Assembly: GCA_023266155.1 (NCBI GenBank)
Contig: JAHFRS010000078.1
Location: forward strand, 1-5,752
Length of the DNA: 5,752 nt
From: an archaeon
Lineage (GTDB): Archaea > Nanobdellota > Nanobdellia > Woesearchaeales > GW2011-AR9
Reading direction: 5' to 3'
Of the stretch, positions 1 to 5,170 are shown piece by piece. The position numbers and the translations under genes were made by a program. The notes below the pieces were generated by a model. That model searched no databases. It had not been told where the DNA came from and saw only the letters and a list, made by a program, of their open reading frames with translations. The number at the start of each line of letters is the position of its first letter. Within the stretch, counting starts at the first letter, position 1.

Positions 1-35
1 TCCATATCAATCCCTAAGCGCCCCCGCCACCAGCT

Positions 36-1064
36 TCACTGGCGTTCCGAGGTTGTTTCGGCCAACGCCCCGGCCACCAACAACGGAAAGACAATCGTGG
101 CATCACCGTGAATCTTGACCGCGGGCGCCTCCGGCTTTATCTTTCCCCAGCTCACTGCTTCATCAGGTTTTGCCCCAGAATCCGAGCCGTCATACTCTTC
201 CGCCGTGTTGATATAAACAGCATAATCAAAGCCTTCCCTGAAAATGTTGGCATTGAGGGCGAAATGCTTGCTACTGCCACCACCCAGCAGAATTCCCCCG
301 GTCTTTTCGCAGTTCAGAGCCAATTTGGTTATTTCCAATACTTCCTTGCTCACATCCAGCAGGAAATCGGGATGAGACTGCTTGAAGAAGACAATCAGAT
401 CGCCCAAAGAACCGTCTACAATCCCGGGACAGAAGATGGGAATATTATTCTTCGCTGCCCAATAGAGGATGGAATCATCCTGATTGATTTCCAAGCCGAG
501 TTCACGGATTAAATCCTTGGGACAGAATATTTTTTCCTGTTCTTTCTGAATGGTATAAATCCTTTCCAGGAATTTCTGCATGAACTGGTCAAAGACGGCA
601 TAACGGTCGTTGGGGATGAAAATGTTTCCCGTCCGGTTGATGCCGTGTTCAAACAACAGCTTTCCGGAAGCATTAAATTGCCCGAGAGCAAATGGTTTTA
701 ATGATTTGATGATATCTTCTTCCACCCCTCCGGCGGAAGTCACCAGTACGTCTACTTTCCGGTGCTTGACGAGGTATTTGATGATGTCCCGGAGACCGGA
801 CGTGATGATGTTAGAGGTGTACGTTAAGAAAATTGTTGCCTTTTCCCGCCGCATGGCGTTGACGATCTCGATTCCCTGGGCGAGATGGGTGGCCTGGAAG
901 CCAGTGGTGGCATAAGATTGCAAGAATTGGTCAAAATTGAACCCTTGCTCAAAATCATATCCCTGGATTCTGGGATAGTCATCAAGCGTCATCGTGGTTT
1001 TAAGGTGGTATTGCTGCTGATGAGAACGCTCGATTTTTTCATCCATTACATTATCCTGTTTCAT
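36..1064 (-). CDS. Deoxyhypusine synthase family protein (possible homospermidine synthase)
   Basis: 342 aa, NAD-dependent aminobutyl-transfer fold, cytosolic. The C-terminal half matches the human enzyme nearly residue for residue: YAVYINTAEE (281-290) followed by DGSDSGAKPDEAVSWGKI. The catalytic Lys is K308 (human K329). With a constant offset of 21, the human active-site residues D238, D243, H288, N292, D316, E323 and W327 correspond to D217, D222, H267, N271, D295, E302 and W306, all present. NAD-side motifs TSN (83-85), TSAGGVEED (109-117), PGIVDGS (213-219) and the GGG loop (261-263) are intact. The length is normal for the family. The start is fixed by an AGGAGG 9 bases upstream; the stop is TGA. 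True deoxyhypusine synthase modifies eIF5A, which bacteria lack. Some bacterial members of this superfamily are known to make polyamines such as homospermidine, so that is the likelier role if the host is bacterial. The family is certain; the substrate is not. Confidence 0.95.
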   Translation of the reverse strand: MKQDNVMDEKIERSHQQQYHLKTTMTLDDYPRIQGYDFEQGFNFDQFLQSYATTGFQATHLAQGIEIVNAMRREKATIFLTYTSNIITSGLRDIIKYLVKHRKVDVLVTSAGGVEEDIIKSLKPFALGQFNASGKLLFEHGINRTGNIFIPNDRYAVFDQFMQKFLERIYTIQKEQEKIFCPKDLIRELGLEINQDDSILYWAAKNNIPIFCPGIVDGSLGDLIVFFKQSHPDFLLDVSKEVLEITKLALNCEKTGGILLGGGSSKHFALNANIFREGFDYAVYINTAEEYDGSDSGAKPDEAVSWGKIKPEAPAVKIHGDATIVFPLLVAGALAETTSERQ

Positions 1065-1073
1065 GATTAAAAA

Positions 1074-1079
1074 CCTCCT
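1074..1079 (-). promoter_or_regulatory. Ribosome binding site of the deoxyhypusine synthase-like gene
   Basis: The plus strand reads CCTCCT, giving a perfect AGGAGG on the coding strand, 9 bases before the ATG. It fixes the start at 1064 and points to bacterial-type translation initiation. Confidence 0.85.
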
Positions 1080-1099
1080 GGATCATTGGGGCACGTGAA

Positions 1100-1119
1100 A
1101 GCTGATGAGAGTTGATGAG
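1100..1119. repeat. Tandem 10-bp repeat in the leader of the deoxyhypusine synthase-like gene
   Basis: Two adjacent 10-mers, AGCTGATGAG and AGTTGATGAG, differ at one base. They lie between the putative promoter and the ribosome binding site of the minus-strand gene. No function can be assigned; it may be chance. Confidence 0.4.
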
Positions 1120-1186
1120 TATTGGGTCTAATGACTGTCAGAAATTCTTAACTTCCCATCTTGCGTACGGAATCCATCACTTCCCT

Positions 1187-1192
1187 ATTATA
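1187..1192 (-). promoter_or_regulatory. Possible -10 box for the deoxyhypusine synthase-like gene
   Basis: The minus strand reads TATAAT, about 120 bases before the start codon. No good TTGACA-like element sits at the right spacing (TTTACG is 22 bases away), so this is only a candidate. The 1065-1251 gap holds no other gene that I can see. Confidence 0.25.
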
Positions 1193-1225
1193 GATGCCTT
1201 TTAAAAACCTTTTGCGTAAATTATA

Positions 1226-1231
1226 TATAAT
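1226..1231 (+). promoter_or_regulatory. Possible -10 box for the orphan gene at 1252
   Basis: An exact TATAAT ends 20 bases before the ATG at 1252. There is no recognisable -35 and no TGn extension. If used, it would give a very short, C-rich 5' leader without a ribosome binding site. Confidence 0.2.
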
Positions 1232-1251
1232 CGCCCCCTCCGGTCCACCCC

Positions 1252-1794
1252 ATGGCAGCCCTGCAGCCGGACACCGCCTTGGACCCAGCTTCCTCCACGG
1301 TTCCCTACACTAAAAACATCGTTCTGGAAGAAGTAACTCTGGAAGAATTTGAAGGGATGGAGCAGTTCTGGGGCAAACATATCAGCAAGAAGGCCGGGGA
1401 GGTGTATTGCCGCATCCAGCAGCCTCTCCAGGAAACGGAATATGTTCCACTTCTTCAGAACTTATGTTCCCTGCCCTGGCCGGTGCGGATTAGCGCTAAT
1501 AATCACGGGCGATGGGTTCGGATACACAATTCCTGGGCAACGCCGGAACATCTAGAAAAGCTTGCCGCCATTGCTGCGGCTGATGAACGAAAACGCTATT
1601 TCTTAGAGGCAAAAATTCAGAAATATAATTATGAATACCAGGAGTGGTGGACCAGGGTAATTATTGAATTTAGGGAGTATGACCAGCGGATTGTCGGCAA
1701 TGATATGCGCATCCATTGGGATTACCGGGAGATCTGCACCATTCGTGCTCAACGTGATTCCTGGAGGTCGGCGCTGGGATTGTGGGTGCCGTAG
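1252..1794 (+). CDS. Hypothetical protein, no recognised family
   Basis: 180 aa, soluble, with no signal peptide or membrane segment. The N-terminal 20 residues look low-complexity (Ala/Pro/Thr/Ser). Next comes an acidic stretch (LEEVTLEEFEGMEQ, 26-38). Residues 67-95 are rich in Trp, Pro and Arg. An Ala/Glu/Lys helix around 97-125 leads into a Tyr/Trp-rich tail containing EYQEWW (128-133) and a Trp-Val-Pro end. I do not recognise the fold. The start is uncertain: no ribosome binding site precedes ATG 1252, an in-frame TAA lies only 21 bases before it, and ATG 1357 with GAAGGG just before it is an alternative. The gene ends in TAG and converges on the minus-strand regulator 10 bases away. A length of 180 codons with ordinary codon use supports real coding, possibly truncated at the 5' end. 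Confidence 0.55.
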   Translation: MAALQPDTALDPASSTVPYTKNIVLEEVTLEEFEGMEQFWGKHISKKAGEVYCRIQQPLQETEYVPLLQNLCSLPWPVRISANNHGRWVRIHNSWATPEHLEKLAAIAAADERKRYFLEAKIQKYNYEYQEWWTRVIIEFREYDQRIVGNDMRIHWDYREICTIRAQRDSWRSALGLWVP

Positions 1795-1804
1795 TTGTTA
1801 CTTT

Positions 1805-2737
1805 TTAAACACTGGGAATTCCACCATTTTTTGAATGGTAATCCGCCCGCCCTATTTTTGACTTTTTAAAATATTCAAGAGTCTCTTCCGTGATTTCTGT
1901 GGCTAATTGCCGGTCTTTGCAAAGGATTATTTTTACTCTATGTGGAGCTACACTTACATTTCGGAAAAAGTTTAATGTGTCAAATGTAGAGATGCTTTGA
2001 GCAGTGTTAAAATAATAGCATATTTTTTCCTTCAGGTTTATCGGAAGGTGAACTTCAAATATGAGATCGTCGTAAACTGCTAAATGACATCCTCTTGGTA
2101 AAGCTGTACCTAACAAGAACCGGTCAAATCCTTTTAGACCAGGATAACTATGGATGAGCTTAACCGATTCTTTGTCGACTTTGCTGTTGCCTTGTATAAT
2201 ATAATAATGATTAAATCGATAACTATCTATCAAATGGCCCTCATGGGCATCCATTGGATTCAGGATAAATCTGAACACCTGGTGGCTATGGGTCACTCGG
2301 ATTGGCCTTTCTTGTAATGGGACATTTTCAAACTTCTTTCTAAAACGATTTCTTACCACCATTTGGGTTTTATACACTTCAAAGAAAGAATTTGCAGTGA
2401 TTATTCTGATGTCACCATCTTTCCTAAGAGTACTCAGCTCTTTGATGATATTTTCTTCTCTACTATAATTTGCTTTAAACATCTCAATAAATAATTCCAA
2501 ATGTTTTACCCAGTTTTCATTTAAGGTATAACCCTTCTCCGATCTGGATAGAATTCCATCTTCTCTGAGCTGAGTTATGGCTTTATGAACGCCCTGATAT
2601 GTTACTGAAAGACCGTACCGCTTTTGTAACCTGTTATGTAAAATCCTTGTTTTCAGGGGAAAATCTTCGAGCAACGTGAAAAGTATATGGTCCTTGACGC
2701 TTTTAGTTCTCTTTCCAAAAAACGGCAGGCTAAACAT
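1805..2737 (-). CDS. Winged-helix DNA-binding protein, putative transcriptional regulator
   Basis: 310 aa. After a short basic N-terminus (MFSLPFFGKRTKSVKD), residues 13-75 form a winged helix-turn-helix: helix 1 around ILFTLLEDF, helix 2 LKTRILHNRLQKRYG, recognition helix TYQGVHKAITQLREDG, then the wing (GILSRSEKGYTLN). Residues 76-310 are an uncharacterised mixed alpha/beta domain, perhaps a sensor, with a Cys/His scatter but no clear metal motif. I associate this architecture with regulators found in methanogens and Peptococcaceae. ATG 2737 is the only reasonable start (in-frame TAA 21 bases earlier), but it has no visible ribosome binding site, so the message may be nearly leaderless. It diverges from the zinc-ribbon/M23 genes across 90 bases, the classic position for a local regulator. 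The target and ligand are unknown. Confidence 0.75.
   Translation of the reverse strand: MFSLPFFGKRTKSVKDHILFTLLEDFPLKTRILHNRLQKRYGLSVTYQGVHKAITQLREDGILSRSEKGYTLNENWVKHLELFIEMFKANYSREENIIKELSTLRKDGDIRIITANSFFEVYKTQMVVRNRFRKKFENVPLQERPIRVTHSHQVFRFILNPMDAHEGHLIDSYRFNHYYIIQGNSKVDKESVKLIHSYPGLKGFDRFLLGTALPRGCHLAVYDDLIFEVHLPINLKEKICYYFNTAQSISTFDTLNFFRNVSVAPHRVKIILCKDRQLATEITEETLEYFKKSKIGRADYHSKNGGIPSV
1823..1839. other. Small hairpin at the convergent gene ends
   Basis: ACCATT and AATGGT form a perfect 6-bp stem around a 5-base loop, next to the palindrome GGAATTCC (1815-1822). It lies inside the last codons of the regulator and just beyond the orphan gene's stop. No T-run follows on either strand, so it is a weak structure and not a proven terminator. 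Confidence 0.3.
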
Positions 2738-2775
2738 AAACAGGCAGAGGATAGATTAATTATTAAACCTTTTGG

Positions 2776-2805
2776 TTGTTTTATTGTATACCACCATTTT
2801 ATAAT
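2776..2805 (+). promoter_or_regulatory. Candidate sigma-70 promoter for the zinc-ribbon/M23 genes
   Basis: TTGTTT at 2776-2781 and an exact TATAAT at 2800-2805 are separated by 18 bases. Initiation would fall near 2812, about 16 bases before the small ORF. The same AT-rich 90 bases must also hold the divergent regulator's promoter, so the two may be co-controlled. Confidence 0.4.
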
Positions 2806-2827
2806 AAAGTTTCCACTGTAATAAGCC

Positions 2828-2944
2828 ATGCCCCTTCGCCACCTCCTCTGCGCTGCCTGCGGCAACGAATGGAACAGCACGGTTGAGATGGACTGCCCCT
2901 CCTGCGGGAAAAGGGAATTACAGCGCCGGAAGAAAAGGTTGTAG
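2828..2944 (+). CDS. Small zinc-ribbon protein (38 aa)
   Basis: The ORF encodes 38 residues with two knuckles: CAACGNEW (C8, C11) and CPSCGK (C23, C26), CxxC-x11-CxxC. This is the standard four-Cys zinc-ribbon layout, followed by a basic tail (RELQRRKKRL). Such mini-ribbons usually bind nucleic acid or a protein partner. Nothing more specific can be said. An in-frame TAA lies directly upstream and there is no ribosome binding site, so ATG 2828 is the only start available. Translation stops at TAG 2942-2944, yet the frame continues with a second ribbon-like copy as far as TGA 3011-3013. The gene may therefore be a truncated or recoded form of a longer 61-codon protein. It lies directly upstream of the M23 gene in the same orientation. 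Confidence 0.55.
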   Translation: MPLRHLLCAACGNEWNSTVEMDCPSCGKRELQRRKKRL

Positions 2945-3013
2945 GGCAGGAAGAAAGGTACAGAATGGCACAGTTCAGAAGAAACTAAATGCTCGCGGTG
3001 CGGAGAAAAATGA
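2945..3013 (+). pseudogene. In-frame continuation of the zinc ribbon beyond TAG: degenerate second copy
   Basis: Read in the same frame after the amber codon, codons 40-61 encode GRKKGTEWHSSEETKCSRCG plus two residues. Aligned at a fixed 32-codon offset with the first copy, G-x-E-W, S, E, C-x-x-C and G all recur (9 of 17 identical). The first CxxC is lost (C8 corresponds to Gly, C11 to Lys). The frame ends in TGA, overlapping the M23 ATG as ATGA. The likeliest reading is a tandem double zinc ribbon decayed by a nonsense change or small indel. TAG readthrough or recoding is the alternative. Confidence 0.45.
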
Positions 3014-3822
3014 CCATGCCGATTCCAGAGAAAGGAGAAAATTTACAGGTGGTATTACAGGAGGTATTACAGGTAGTTGCTGAAACCATGGAAGGAAATT
3101 GGTTCAATGCGGCAGTGCACAATTACGCTTTTGCCGAAGTTGTTTTCGCCGAGATCCTTCCAGAACTCCGGAGACGCTCAGAAGTACTTTACCTTGATTT
3201 TAAGGACATTCCATCCCATTATCCTGCCTATAAGAACATTCAATTATTCTTCGAGCGCTGTCAGCAGGAAGGCCTTAATCCCCGGCTGCCCGAGCATAGG
3301 CAGAGATTCAACAACGAGTTTCTGGAGCGGACGGGAGGAAGATACCTCATCGGCCGCTATTTGGAAGACAGGATTGAAATGCTACGTGGCTCTTCCATTG
3401 CCGAAGAAGGAAGAACGCTGCATCTGGGGATTGACCTGTTCAGCAGGGATTTGGAGCCAGTCTTCACCCCTTATAACGGCATCATTGCCCGGACTGGCCG
3501 GGAGCCTGGCCCTTACGGTTATGGAAATTATCTTATTGTAGATCACCAGACGAAGAGAAATCAGTGGTACAGCTTTTTTGGGCATCTTTCACACCAATTG
3601 CCTTCACCGGGAAGAGCAGTGCAGAGGGGAGAACAGATTGCAGTACTGGGAGACTTTTCAAATAACGAGAATGGCGGCTGGAGCAGGCACCTGCATTACC
3701 AGCTCCTAACAGAGCTTCCACCGGAGGGAGAGACTCCGCAGGGGTACTGCCGGAAGGAAGACGTGGAAAAGTGCCAAGAGCGATTTCCGGATCCGAGGAT
3801 GGTGCTGGGAACAATCTATTAA
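3010..3822 (+). CDS. M23 (LytM/lysostaphin-fold) metallopeptidase family protein, no signal peptide
   Basis: 270 aa from ATG 3010. The C-terminal domain carries the M23 zinc site: HxxxD in LHLGIDLF (H138, D142), GHLS (H192) and the HxH of RHLHYQL (H227, H229). The usual G-N-Y-L-I-V-D-H strand and G-x-x-V-x-x-G-E-Q-I-A-x-L-G lie between them. Catalytic residues look complete. Residues 1-125 are a helical domain I do not recognise, starting with an LQxV repeat. There is no signal peptide or membrane segment, so it appears cytosolic, unusual for a peptidoglycan endopeptidase. The NGGWSRHLHYQ stretch resembles M23 domains fused between an APH kinase and a class-III aminotransferase in proteobacteria (from memory). 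I chose 3010 for its ATGA overlap with the preceding frame and GGAG at 3002-3005; 2989 (277 aa) and 3016 are alternatives. The stop is TAA. Confidence 0.85.
   Translation: MTMPIPEKGENLQVVLQEVLQVVAETMEGNWFNAAVHNYAFAEVVFAEILPELRRRSEVLYLDFKDIPSHYPAYKNIQLFFERCQQEGLNPRLPEHRQRFNNEFLERTGGRYLIGRYLEDRIEMLRGSSIAEEGRTLHLGIDLFSRDLEPVFTPYNGIIARTGREPGPYGYGNYLIVDHQTKRNQWYSFFGHLSHQLPSPGRAVQRGEQIAVLGDFSNNENGGWSRHLHYQLLTELPPEGETPQGYCRKEDVEKCQERFPDPRMVLGTIY
3043..3078 (+). repeat. Three tandem 12-bp units inside the M23 gene
   Basis: TTACAGGTGGTA, TTACAGGAGGTA and TTACAGGTAGTT follow each other without gaps. They encode three Leu-Gln-Val/Glu-Val units near the N-terminus. The unit is a multiple of three, so copy-number change would preserve the frame. 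Confidence 0.8.
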
Positions 3823-3842
3823 ATCAAAATATTAAATCGAAA
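3817..3842. repeat. Tandem 13-bp AT-rich repeat upstream of the precursor peptide gene
   Basis: TATTAAATCAAAA is followed at once by TATTAAATCGAAA, with one mismatch. The first copy overlaps the M23 stop codon, and the second ends just before the small hairpin. It could be a protein-binding site or a by-product of a junction; nothing in the sequence decides. Confidence 0.6.
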
Positions 3843-3843
3843 A

Positions 3844-3858
3844 AAGCCGCACGGGCTT
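3844..3858. other. Small hairpin between the M23 gene and the precursor gene
   Basis: AAGCC and GGCTT form a 5-bp stem around GCACG. On the plus strand no T-run follows. On the minus strand it is followed by TTTTTTCGATTT, the form of a weak intrinsic terminator for antisense transcription. A competing CACG/CGTG pairing (3850-3853 with 3863-3866) would reach the edge of the precursor's ribosome binding site. Confidence 0.35.
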
Positions 3859-3865
3859 AAAGCGT

Positions 3866-3871
3866 GGAGGG
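3866..3871 (+). promoter_or_regulatory. Ribosome binding site of the precursor peptide
   Basis: GGAGGG sits 7 bases before ATG 3879. This decides the start: the in-frame GTG at 3864 overlaps this site and cannot be the real start. A strong site on a short gene fits high expression of a RiPP precursor. Confidence 0.85.
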
Positions 3872-3878
3872 AAGAAAG

Positions 3879-4067
3879 ATGGAACACGAAGATGTGAGTT
3901 CGACTAACACGAGGGATGCTATTGAAACAGAAAAATTAGAAAGAGTGTTGAAGGATGCAAAGCCTTTAGTGAAATTAGATCAAGAGTATAGACTAAAAGA
4001 AACTGGTTCACAAGAAAGGCCATACGAGCTAAGTTCTGGTCCGAGCTACATAGATATTACGGATTAA
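3879..4067 (+). CDS. Putative radical-SAM-modified RiPP precursor peptide
   Basis: 62 aa, highly charged, with no Cys and no Trp or Phe. The N-terminal half (about 12-40) is Glu/Lys-rich and probably helical (RDAIETEKLERVLKDAKPL), as expected of a leader. The C-terminal part (41-62) is Gly/Ser/Pro-containing and ends SSGPSYIDITD, a plausible core. Only three aromatics occur: Y37, Y49 and Y57. Y57-I58-D59 fits the aromatic-X-X pattern that cyclophane-forming radical SAM enzymes crosslink. Without cysteine, thioether products are excluded. There is no double-Gly leader cleavage site, and I recognise no named precursor family. A strong ribosome binding site, small size and a maturase 11 bases downstream support the call. 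The alternative is a small regulatory or RiPP-recognition-like partner protein. Confidence 0.7.
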   Translation: MEHEDVSSTNTRDAIETEKLERVLKDAKPLVKLDQEYRLKETGSQERPYELSSGPSYIDITD

Positions 4068-4078
4068 TTTACTCAGCA

Positions 4079-5170
4079 ATGAAGCTTGATATTTCCATGG
4101 TTACCCGTGTAACAGAACAATGTAACAAAGGCTGTGCTTATTGTTCAATGCAAGAAAAGAGAAATGAGTATATTCGCTTAGAAACAGTTGAGAATATCAT
4201 TACAAAGGTCCAAAATTATAATAGCGTAATTGCTCATTTTACTTGGATAGGGGGAGAACCGTTATTAATGCCAGATGACTTCTTTTATCACATAACTGAA
4301 TTCAGCAATAAGAACAACCCTAATAATTTACAAGTATCCCACTCTATTCAAACAAATGGCCTGAAGCTAGATTCTCAAAGAAGAGAATTTCTTCAAGGGA
4401 TTGGCTTTAAGATTGGGATTAGCTATGATGGTACTCCCGCATTGCAAAGTCAACTACGAAGAAATAGAGGCAGGCTACCTGTAGTAGGATCGGAACTTAG
4501 AAATTTAACCAATGCTAATAAAAAGGTTGGAACTATCTCAGTTATTACCAAGCTATCTTACGGCCAGGAAGAGAAAATCTATCAGGAATTAAAGAAAGTT
4601 TCTAAAACTGCCAGTCTTAATTTATTTGCTCCAATAGGGGAAGGACGTAAATGTCAAACAGGCTTATTACCAACCAAAGAACAAGCTAAAGAGATGATGA
4701 TTAAATTCTATGAACTGTGGCGTGATGATAATGATAAATTCCAACTGCACCCTTTTATCGAGATTGTCAAATCATTTTTTACCGGCAGAAGCAATATCTG
4801 CGAATATTCTGCGATTTCATGCTATAGGATTCTAGGAATAAATAGCCAAGGAGATGTTTATACCTGTTCTCGTTCGATAGATATTCCAGAGACATCAATG
4901 GGGAATATCAACAGGGATCAGCTAGAAGATATCCTCAAAAGCCCTTCACGCCAACTAATTCTAGATAGATATTTTGGACTCCAAAATGAGGGATGTAAAT
5001 ATTTTTCAATCTGTAGTGGGGGCTGTCCAATAGAAGCTAGCTCTACCAATGGTTTTATGGGAAAATCATATTATTGCTGTGAGGTGAAAGGAGGTTTATT
5101 CGGTAAAATAGAGGAGGATTTAAACGATGACGCTATTCGGAAATCTCTTGAAGCAAGATTGTTTGGATGA
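4079..5170 (+). CDS. Radical SAM/SPASM peptide maturase
   Basis: 363 aa. The SAM-cleaving 4Fe-4S cluster motif is CNKGCAYC (C15, C19, C22), close to the N-terminus, followed by GGEP (58-61) that contacts SAM and the TIM-barrel strands. The C-terminal SPASM domain has Cys at 241, 248, 263, 306, 312, 316 and 333/334, including GDVYTC and CKYFSICSGGCP. This is enough for two auxiliary clusters as in anSME and many RiPP maturases. No separate RiPP-recognition domain is obvious, because C15 leaves no room in front. The enzyme probably binds the peptide encoded 11 bases upstream and performs radical chemistry on its C-terminal residues. ATG 4079 lacks a clear ribosome binding site, suggesting translation coupled to the precursor; ATG 4097 would be an internal alternative. 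The 3' end overlaps the kinase gene. Maturase class is secure; the reaction is not known. Confidence 0.93.
   Translation: MKLDISMVTRVTEQCNKGCAYCSMQEKRNEYIRLETVENIITKVQNYNSVIAHFTWIGGEPLLMPDDFFYHITEFSNKNNPNNLQVSHSIQTNGLKLDSQRREFLQGIGFKIGISYDGTPALQSQLRRNRGRLPVVGSELRNLTNANKKVGTISVITKLSYGQEEKIYQELKKVSKTASLNLFAPIGEGRKCQTGLLPTKEQAKEMMIKFYELWRDDNDKFQLHPFIEIVKSFFTGRSNICEYSAISCYRILGINSQGDVYTCSRSIDIPETSMGNINRDQLEDILKSPSRQLILDRYFGLQNEGCKYFSICSGGCPIEASSTNGFMGKSYYCCEVKGGLFGKIEEDLNDDAIRKSLEARLFG
5111..5117 (+). promoter_or_regulatory. Ribosome binding site of the phosphotransferase, inside the maturase gene
   Basis: GAGGAGG lies 9 bases before ATG 5127, within codons for IEEDL of the radical SAM protein. 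It makes the 44-base overlap a genuine start, so the kinase has its own strong initiation site. Confidence 0.85.

Noticed and set aside
108..512. Plus-strand ORF of 134 codons
   Set aside because: It lies antisense within the deoxyhypusine synthase-like gene, whose catalytic motifs leave no doubt about the coding strand; its own translation shows no family features.
1823..1839. Bidirectional terminator between the convergent genes
   Set aside because: Perfect 6-bp stem, but the only T-run is in the loop and no U-tract follows on either strand.
2653..2880. Minus-strand ORF of 75 codons across the divergent region
   Set aside because: It overlaps the regulator's winged helix in another frame and the zinc ribbon on the opposite strand; no recognisable domain or ribosome binding site.
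2883..3083. Plus-strand ORF of 66 codons between the zinc ribbon and M23 genes
   Set aside because: Out-of-frame shadow: the zinc-ribbon frame and the M23 frame both explain this stretch with recognisable motifs, and this frame gives only low-complexity Gly/Arg/Lys sequence.
3844..3858. Hairpin as the transcription terminator of the M23 gene
   Set aside because: The stem is only 5 bp, and the T-run lies on the minus-strand side, so it cannot act as an intrinsic terminator for plus-strand transcription.
3864..3878. GTG at 3864 as the start of the precursor peptide
   Set aside because: It overlaps GGAGGG, which is correctly spaced for ATG 3879, and has no ribosome binding site of its own.
3879..4067. 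Sactipeptide, ranthipeptide or lanthipeptide precursor
   Set aside because: The peptide contains no cysteine.
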